This document shows, piece by piece, positions 56,639-64,000 of a stretch of DNA of 64,000 bases. The translations under genes and the position numbers were made by a program. The notes under the pieces are model-generated. The model saw only the letters and a program-made list of their open reading frames with translations. It was not told the origin of the DNA and did no database searches. How positions within the stretch are numbered: the stretch's first letter is position 1; each line of letters begins with the position of its first letter. The DNA is from Elmis aenea (lineage: Eukaryota > Arthropoda > Insecta > Coleoptera > Elmidae), in NCBI GenBank assembly GCA_947652605.1, contig OX393578.1, forward strand, positions 57,791,415 through 57,855,414. The letters run 5' to 3'.

Positions 56639-57364
56639 ACAAATCCTTGAACCAGTGGAGCGAAACGATACAACAAATGGGAATGGAAATAAACACAGGG
56701 AAAACAAAAATAATGAAAATAAACGATGATGACCAGCAAAACATCAAATGCGGAGACGACGTACTGGAGCAAGTCTCGACAATAGAGTACTTAGGAACGA
56801 AAATTAGCGAAGATGGGAAAATTGACGCAGAAATCCTAAACAGAACCAGAAAAAGCACGAGAATTTACTATCAACTAAACAAAACTATCCTTGGGAAAAA
56901 AGAATTAGTGCACAAACAAAAACCAGAATATACAACACGGTCGTAATTCCAACTATGCTGTATGGTAGTGAAACATGGCCACTAACATCTAAACATGAGA
57001 AAAGAATAACGGCAGCAGAAATGAGATTCTTAAGAAAAATAGCGGGAAAAACAAAAAGAGATAAGTGCAAAAATAAAGACATCCAGAATAACCTACAACA
57101 AAAACAAATAACCCAAAATATCGAAGAAAAACAATTAAAATGGTACGGACACGTGCAGAGGATGCCGCCAGAATCTATGACAAAAAAAATAACAGAAAGT
57201 AGGAGGTATGGGAAAAGGCGGGTAGGAAGGCCAACAACTAACATGGAAAACAGTTGGGGAGTTGAGAGCGATGATGGCAGACAAAAAGATCTGGAAAAGC
57301 TGGGTGGAGAACCACCAAAAGCCGACGCCGTGAGGCATAAGGCTTAGTAAAAGAAGAAGAAGAA
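56639..57364 (+). mobile_element. 5'-truncated LINE 3' end inserted in LINE copy 2
   Basis: Flanked by an 8-bp duplication, GTATACAC at 56631-56638 and 57365-57372. The + strand translation is the end of an ORF2: LNQWSETIQQMGMEINTGKT, EYLGTKISEDGKIDAEILNR, then after a one-base shift near 56940 MLYGSETWPLTSKHEKRI, QLKWYGHVQRM and RRVGRPTTNMENSW. These are the usual 'N..KT..M', 'YLG..I..DG', 'YG.E.W.L' and 'W.GHV.RM...R' blocks of RTE-like LINEs. The 3' end is AAGGCTTAGTAAAAGAAGAA with a (GAA)n tail. Confidence 0.9.
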
Positions 57365-57690
57365 GTATACACTTCTGTTGCCTCTCAGTATCCTTTCTGA
57401 TATTCGTCTTAGGCAAAAAATCCAGTCCTGCGTGCTTTTACCTGTTCTGAAGCCCGCCTGATTGACCATGATTGTTTTCTCTAATTGAGATTTTAGCCTG
57501 TTTTCCAAAATTCGTTCGTAGACCTTCCCCGCTACAGATAGTAATGATATTCCCTTGTAATTATTACAGTCCATGCTGTCTCCTTTTTATGTACTGGCAT
57601 AATGATAGCTAAATTTCAATCTTCCGGTAATTTTTTATATTTCCAGGCCAAATTAACTATTCTCAGTAGCAGTGCTGTGCCTTCAGCTGG
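57365..57690 (-). mobile_element. LINE copy 2, RT N-terminal part
   Basis: The - strand gives LLLRIVNLAWKYKKLPEDW, then MDCNNYKGISLLSVAGKVYE, RILENRLKSQLEK, VNQAGFRTGKSTQDWIFCLR. This is the pre-RT linker, the 'NY.GISLL' block and the 'QAGFR.G.ST.D' block. It ends where the foldback element begins (57681-57690). Confidence 0.85.
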
Positions 57691-58330
57691 ACAATAAGTT
57701 ATTGTCCAGCTGAAGTTATTGTCAATAACCCTCGGACATTAACCACCGGACAATAACCCCCCGTACAAATAACCCCCGTACAAATAACCCCCGCGCAAAT
57801 AACCCGCCGAGTAAAAAAACAGGCAATTAACCACCCATTCAAAAAAAAAACCTCTAACGACTCACTTGAATTATCGGTAAATTATAATGGTCCCAGTGTA
57901 AAGTGTTAAAGCTGCAATTTAAAAAAAAAATGAAGGCAGAATAACAGTATTATCTTTACTTATTTAAATACAAATATTTTACCATAATGTTTACAAGTTT
58001 ACTAATTTAATCCTAATCCTATGATGTTAATTTAACACCAAATCGCTGCATGATGGCCATACCAGTAAAAAATTGTTCGTTGACAGACCATGCCCGAAGG
58101 AGATTTAATAGTTGTTCTGCCTAAATTTCTTTTTTTGCAACCTTATCACTTTACATTGCGGCAATTATAATCTACCGATATTTCAAGTTAGTCGTTAGGT
58201 TTTTTTTTGCAGGGGGTTAATTGTTCGGGGGGTCTTTTACACGGGGGGTTATTTGTGCGGGAGTTATTTGCCCGGGGGTTATTTGTACGGGGGTTATTGT
58301 CCGGGGGTTATTGTCCGGGGGTTATTGTCC
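57688..58330. mobile_element. Foldback element built of inverted short tandem repeats
   Basis: The left arm (about 57710-57830) is a run of 15-16-bp units like CCGGACAATAACCCC and CGTACAAATAACCCC. The right arm (about 58205-58330) is the inverse: GGGGGTTATTGTCCG, GGGGGTTATTTGTACG and variants. The centre (about 57840-58200) is AT-rich with no coding. Long inverted arms made of direct repeats are the design of Drosophila FB elements. It sits at the 5' end of LINE copy 2. Confidence 0.85.
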
Positions 58331-58363
58331 AAGGGGTAATTAATTAATATCTGTGTTATTTAG

Positions 58364-59117
58364 CCCTTTCACCACTGAATATGTGTTTTTTGTAAATTTT
58401 ATTGCAAAGCAAATGTATCAACAGATACAGTCATAAATATGATAAAAATGCAAATATTTTTTTTTACATATATTAGGACCTTTAAAATGTCCTGGGATAA
58501 TATGTCCCAGTAGTAATTTATCGTGGGATTATGTGTCTCATAGTAGTTTGTCGTGGGATTATTTGTCCCGATAGTATGAAATAATTGCAATCTTTTTACA
58601 ACAAACCTTTATTGAAAACGAAAGTAGCAGTAAAAATAGCAAAAAACAAAGCTCATACTGAAAATGAATAAAAATATTTTTACAGATATAACACGGTTGG
58701 GATATATAGTCCCGTATATAAATACTATTGGGACATATATTCCCATAAATATTTTATATAAATTATATTTAGTTACTTCAGTATAATTACGATATTTTTA
58801 CTTAGGTACCTTATATTCCTCGTACGTCCAATTAATCAAAAACTAACTATATCACCTTTATTTTTACTTGTCTACACAAAAAACTCCAAAAAATAACGGA
58901 TAAATACGCAAACTTACCAAACACAGATCAAATTTTTGATGTCTGTTAATTTCTATGTATTACGTGTTGCCTATATAAGCAAAATAGTACGCATAAACCA
59001 TGCATAAACCTTAAAAACACTGCAACATGCATTTGTAATGTAATTTTGGGACGTATTATAACTCTAAGTAATTTTTAAAATCTCCTGGGACATATTGTCC
59101 CGACAGTTGCGAAAGGG
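58364..59117. mobile_element. piggyBac-type miniature element, copy 2
   Basis: Nearly the same sequence as 52545-53297, with ends CCCTTTCACCACTG and, inverted, CCCTTTCGCAACTG. The flanks are TTAG on both sides (58360-58363 and 59118-59121) rather than the usual TTAA. It carries the same internal GGGA...TCCC near-palindromes and no transposase. Confidence 0.88.
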
Positions 59118-59121
59118 TTAG

Positions 59122-60764
59122 AGTAGATACGAAACAGTTTTAAATACAACAGTTTTTTGCACAGATGAGCTTCATAATTAAAAATTATTTTCAAATAAAC
59201 CGAGCGTTCAGTTTAAACAAAAAAATGCGCCAATAATAGGGAATCTTTTCTCAACATATAGTGATGTTTTCGTTGAAAAGGATTCATAAAATTTAATCCA
59301 ACTACCTGAAAATAAAATACAAGCGCACTTATTGTTTTGGAATAGTCCATTGCTTGCCATATTTAATTAAAAAAATTGTTTTTGCAGGTTTCTAACAACA
59401 TCAAACTTTCTCTCGCCGATATTAAATTCTTTTTGAACGGCATTTTTTAGCAAACTTCTTTCAGTTTTGATATATCTAGGTATGTTAAGGTCATATGTAT
59501 TTTATGAAGGAACTGTGAAATATTGGTAGACGATAAACAACTCAAGAATTCACGGTAAAGTATTTAAAATATCTCTAACGGTTTAATGCGATAAGTTTTA
59601 ATTAAATAGCTTAGCTATGCGCGATACTTTATCAGCTTCAAACTTTATTGGAGTCTTATTAGTATAATACATCTTAGAGCTGAAATTATATCGTAAAATG
59701 TATGAGGAAATTTAATCAGGTCATTTAGCTTGTGGGAGAAAATTTCATTTTGAGTTTTGAAAATTTCCAATATACATCTTACAGCATTTACGTAGAGCCC
59801 CCAGGAACAATCAGTTTAATGAATTTTATTGCAAATATTATTAGTTTATTAAATATAGCTTACAGTTAAATTCACAAGGATTTCGTATACAAATACTAAA
59901 TACTACAAATATATACGTAATATTACTACAGATGAAGAAGCAAGGGTTTTAAAACTGGTGTAGCACTTGTAAAGGAGATCATTTAAAATGAAATGTAAGC
60001 GATTTTAATTAAGAATATGTATCTTAATAAAAAAAAATCACTTAAACAATTCAAGTAACTAACATCTTCTTTTTAAAACGAATTTTATAATCATGGAACC
60101 GTCCTCGAAGCTATAAATATTCCTGGAACACTCCTTAACACATTCATACCTTAACTAGATTCCACTAAACTTTAAGATTTTATCTGAAAGTAGCTTTTCA
60201 CGCTGTCTGAGAGTTAATGAGCGCACTCCTTAGAGACATGGAAGCATCTTTGAAACTGAAAGAGGCCGTGTGTTCATGTGCATTCTTAATTAGTTTAGTT
60301 TTTTGAGCGCTAAGCTCTTTTTAATGCTACTTTAGTGCTTTAGCTGAATTAAACTAAGCACGTTTTATCTTGATAGAGTGCATTTCATTAGCTGCGGTGC
60401 TGTGATTCTGCGTTTTTCTTGATATTGTTTGTGAATTGGCACCTTGAAAAGCAGTTGATGTGAAAACTGTCTGCAGTTTTACTATTAATAAGCTTAAAAG
60501 TAGGTTATGATCAAAAATTCTTGAGTTTAGGAAGTATGTGTTGGTTTTATAGGGTCAGAATTAAAATTTTGCATACTAAATAATGACACACTTCGGCGTT
60601 TTGTTTTTAAAGAAGAACTTTAATCAAGTTTATTAACAAAATTGTGTTTCTTACAAGTACTGGCTTATAGTTTATAGTTATTTACTAGGTTTCATCTTGA
60701 AAAGTGTATTAAAAGCTAATTAAAGTCTCTAGTTTTCTGTAAATCATAAATTGGTAAAGCCAGA
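59122..60764. other. Unassigned AT-rich sequence
   Basis: No gene, RNA gene or transposon end was recognised. Whether the flank of LINE copy 2 continues here is not visible. Confidence 0.35.
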
Positions 60765-61130
60765 ATTCTTTCTTCTTAATCGGTTCCTTTTGTACTTTTC
60801 GGTGTCGAAGTATGCTTTTCTATTTCTGTTTCCGCACTCCTGCCTATCGTTAGCTAATTGTGGCACATCCCTCCAGCTGACTCCTTTTTCTTCTAGTCTC
60901 TGCCTCACTTCTTTTTCCCATTTTATTCTTGGTCTTCCTCTATTTCTTTTTCCCTCCATCTGCATTTTCCATCCTATTTCGCGTATCTACTTTCTGGCAT
61001 GCGTAGTAGATGTCCAAGTCATCTTAATTGATTCGTCTCCATGTTTTTTTTTAAATATCTGTTACTCCTAGGTTATTTCGTATTTTTTCGTTGCTGATTT
61101 AATCGATCAGTCTACATCCCTCTATTCAAC
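60744..61130 (-). mobile_element. LINE 3'-end fragment (C-terminal tail)
   Basis: The - strand frame 60965-60744 reads MQMEGKRNRGRPRIKWEKEV, RQRLEEKGVSWRDVPQLAND, RQECGNRNRK. 'RGRPR..W..EV...L...G..W.....A.DR..W' is the C-terminal end of RTE-like LINE ORF2, though the final Trp is lost. The homologous text continues leftward in the protein (up to about 61130 in DNA) in degraded form. The same family is at 29900-30150. Confidence 0.75.
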
Positions 61131-61149
61131 TCGGAAATCTCATTTTTAT

Positions 61150-62080
61150 AATTATTATTCCCGCGGAGGTAGTCCTCTTTCGGGTTCCTGTACTGCGACC
61201 TATAGGTCTACTGTACCCTCTGGTGATAGCCCCTTAAAGAAGTCCTGTGTTTTTGAAAAACTCCAGGATTGTCTTTAAGGGTGTTTTTCTTAAATCTTCC
61301 TTGTCGGCTTTTTCCAACCCCAGAAGTCTACTCCGATAGTGTGTGAATCGTTAACACTGGCATATTACGTAAAGAGGATTCCTCTTCTTCACCACATCCT
61401 CTGCGTATATCGCTCTCTGAGAACCCTATTAAGTAGAAGTGTTTTTTTTTTAGCCCAGTGTCCTGTGGCTTCTCTGATGTCTACTCTGCTTATCCTGAGC
61501 AATACTTCTGTCTTTTCTGTGGAGACCATGGACAGGATAGCCTAGAATGGGCTTGTCCTGCAACTTTTTTCCAATGAACATTACACCCCTGCAGTAATAT
61601 GTCATTAAAACACCGCTCGGCTGTTCCATAGGATGTACCAACTGCGGGTTCTGGTCCGAAGAAAGGTGTCTCGCTGCCAATTTTGGCTATTCAATCTGCC
61701 TTCTTGTTCTTTGGTATATTAGTGTGCTCTGGGCACCATACCAGTGCTTCCTAGCACGTTAAGCGCCCGTATGCAGTATAGAACAAGTCCTGAGTTTACT
61801 TTCGATGAGCCAAGAGCTTTTAACGCTGCTTGGCGGTCGGACACTATGAAGATTCTTCTATTATTAAAATCTCTTTTTAATAGTGTATCTGCACATAAGT
61901 GAATAGCGAACACCTCGGCTTGAAATATGGTTGCACACTGTCCAAGGCTAACAAATGTGCCCCATCTCAGTTGTGCTGCTCCCCATATTCAACAGCCTGT
62001 GTCTTTCTCCGTTTTTGACCCATCCGTATACCAGACCAGGCTCTATTTCTTGACGCTCCCATTGGTCTCGTGTTGAAATT
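61150..62080 (-). pseudogene. LINE RNase H domain and C-terminal remains
   Basis: On the - strand: LVWYTDGSKTEKDTG (the RNase H start, with catalytic Asp), FQAEVFAIHLCADTLLKRDF (catalytic Glu), IFIVSDRQAALKALGSSKVN (catalytic Asp), and LVWCPEHTNIPKNKKAD, then IAKIGSETPFFGPEPAVG. These are the four blocks of a LINE-encoded RNase H as in R1/I-type elements; the usual W.PGH is changed to WCPEH, and stops interrupt the chain. Downstream, 61680-61150 is a degraded C-terminal region in several frames. An RT part is not seen upstream of 62080. Confidence 0.8.
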
Positions 62081-63736
62081 ATGATCCCAAAGGTCTAACA
62101 AAAGCTTTGCAATAGTCTAATTTCTGAAAATGGTAAAGACCCCCTAATCAATGCATATCTACCACTCCCTTCTTAACAATTATAATGTTTTTAAAACGAT
62201 GTTGTTAACCTAACGTTATTAATTACAACTTTCTGCTTTTACTGAGTTTATCCGAACTTAAAATGAGTATTTAAGTAAGTAAAACATGTTTAACGAAATT
62301 TCTGAAATTCGTTTCACATTTTCGGTATGAAAGATGTAATATTTTAATAAAATTATACCTATCAGTGAGGGTTCGGCATGAAATATTCATTTCTTGGAAA
62401 CTAAATCAAATGGAAACGATTTTCTGTTGGCTGCTACATTTTGTTCTAAATTTAGCAGGAAATTGCAAAAAGGTTCTTAATATAAATACATGGAAAGGTC
62501 GAGTATATACAATTTATCATCCTGTTTTTGATAATTAGGTATTTTAATTACGGAATGATGAATACAGTTTAATTATTTGAACTAACAATAAGTAATCACT
62601 CATATTTCGAATGAAGCCTTTTGTAGAAAAGCTAGACAAGTTTCAATACTCTCGCCATAATAGCAATCTTATAATCTTATAATAGGGATACCTGCTGCAG
62701 TTATTGGCCCCCTTAAGCAAAATTTTATATTGCAACTGAGATAATTAATTAATTTTTCGATATTGAAAAGAATTTAAAAACTATTTTAAAAGGTTCATTC
62801 AGCTTCGGTAATAACGATCTTGTAAATTATTATTATTATTAATGAATGTCTAGGAATATTAAGAGCTAATTTCGTTTTTACCCGAAACAACAACCTTAAT
62901 CAGCGCTCTTAATGACTAAGAGGCGCAAAAAAAGGTTAGATAAAACACTTTTAGTCGAGTTTATACTAACAATTGCATCACCTAATTGCTTTAAAGAATA
63001 ATTAGATGTCTTTCCTTAACAAAAGGCCCTAGTCTTAGCTAGATCATTAGCAGTTTATCTTGATACCCTGCCAATTGCACGGCGTACACTCATTTCGCCA
63101 GTTTAAAGTCGTTAAAATATAGTTTGTTTTCCACAGCTCCGCTTATCAACAACTAACAAATAAATTGTATCCGACATTATGCCTCTGGTTGTACCTGAGA
63201 ACTGTACAAAACAATTTATTCCGTTTTAGGATAATGCAGACGACTGTGCTCTGCTGAATTCGATGTAAAACGTAAAATGTTCATAGTAAATATTAATTAA
63301 TTGTTTCGAGTTTGGTATATTTTACAGTAGAACAACCTGCTTAAAAGAATTTAACAAATTGTGATTAGTGTTTTGGAGTTTTGCATAAAATGGGTAATTT
63401 TTATGACATGTTGGACGATTTGTTTGTTATTGGAGTAAATTCGGTTTCTTGAAGATTGTGCTTAGTTTTCTCTGTTTATTTTCATGTCGATTTTTCCCAA
63501 TTCCTGGTTTAGAGTTTCTAGATTATGTATTAATTTTTTTTAAATTTAATTAAAACACTAGGTGTTTGAACATTAAAACTGGTCTAGAAGTAAGACTTAC
63601 AATTCGTTTGTTTCTGTTAAATCTTAAATCTAAGTTGCTAACAATTACTTAAAATCATTCCAGCGACGTATTTTAGTTATTCTTAGGGAAATATATACAT
63701 TAACACTTGCACAATGCTCTGCTTTTACACAAATCA
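62081..63736. other. Unassigned AT-rich sequence
   Basis: No gene, RNA gene or repeat boundary was recognised. Confidence 0.35.
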
Positions 63737-64000
63737 TTAGGAAAGTTCGAACGGTTTGGTTCTCTTCAGTCTTCGACAAAGGTTCTGGTTGTCTAGCAGC
63801 TGGAGAACTTCTGCATTTTCGTGTAGTTGAAGCCTGACTTCATGCTTCTTTGCAAATCCTTTGATTTGTTCTTCAACAGTTAAGATGCCCAAGTCTCGAT
63901 GAAGGTCGGCATTTCTGACAAACCAGGGAGCGTTAGGCATTTTATGTAACACCTTATTTTGGACAGTTTGTATCTTAAGTATATTTGTAATTTTTGCACA
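63737..64000 (-). mobile_element. Jockey-type LINE, ORF2 C-terminus (runs off the window)
   Basis: The - strand frame is open from the window edge to a stop at 63737: ILKIQTVQNKVLHKMPNAPW, FVRNADLHRDLGILTVEEQI, then KHEVRLQLHENAEVLQLLD. 'Q..QNK.LR...NAPWFVRN..LH.DL.I.TV..EI' is the conserved C-terminal end of Jockey-clade ORF2. The rest of the element should lie to the right of the window. It could belong with the Jockey pieces at 3762 and 5241, but the parts do not overlap. Confidence 0.85.

Noticed and set aside
56585..57416. - strand frames opposite the inserted LINE
   Set aside because: They are shadows of the + strand LINE ORF2; the + strand has the conserved LINE blocks.

Overview
This window reads as insect nuclear DNA: AT-rich, with long introns and very many transposons. 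The only host gene I can support is a beaten-path (Beat) family immunoglobulin gene on the + strand. Three of its exons are visible (4572-4707, 7740-7873, 12039-12285), with GT/AG borders and matching phases. The first and last exons are not identified, so the gene starts before the window and may continue far to the right. The Beat family and the types of transposon point to an insect; a beetle is my guess, not something the sequence proves. I see no bacterial genes, operons, CRISPR arrays, rRNA or tRNA, and no clear LTR retrotransposon.

Retroelements, left to right: Jockey-type LINE pieces (451-600 +, 3762-4010 -, 5241-6445 + with ORF1 and the start of the endonuclease, 63737-64000 -); other LINE reverse transcriptase (RT) pieces (6660-7445, 9450-10025, 30830-30945, all +); LINE 3' ends (29900-30150 -, 54111-54350 -, 60765-61130 -); a LINE ORF1 (33470-34345 -); two copies of one LINE family on the - strand (41397-44725 and 55984-57690); a 5'-truncated LINE with an open 431-codon RT frame (46030-47437 +); a Penelope-like RT piece (50160-50445 -); and a LINE RNase H piece (61150-62080 -).

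DNA transposons: three hAT-type elements with 8-bp target duplications (1812-2239, imperfect; 23438-25598 and 51245-52056, both perfect); a pogo/Tigger element (42116-44249) flanked by TA and sitting in a LINE whose paralog preserves the empty site; two copies of a piggyBac-type miniature element, one flanked by TTAA and one by TTAG; two Helitron-like elements; a foldback element with inverted arrays of short tandem repeats (57688-58330); and several long foldback elements, many ending in TACAGGGTG. Region 55984-59121 is a nest of four elements whose order of insertion can partly be read.

Other structure: a 147-bp tandem array (49556-50150), each unit carrying a G-run/C-run hairpin; a decayed array of about 170 bp (36540-37240); a hairpin with 61-bp arms (38776-38917); and a 200-N assembly gap (50523-50722). 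Most remaining sequence is AT-rich intron or intergenic DNA in which I recognise nothing.
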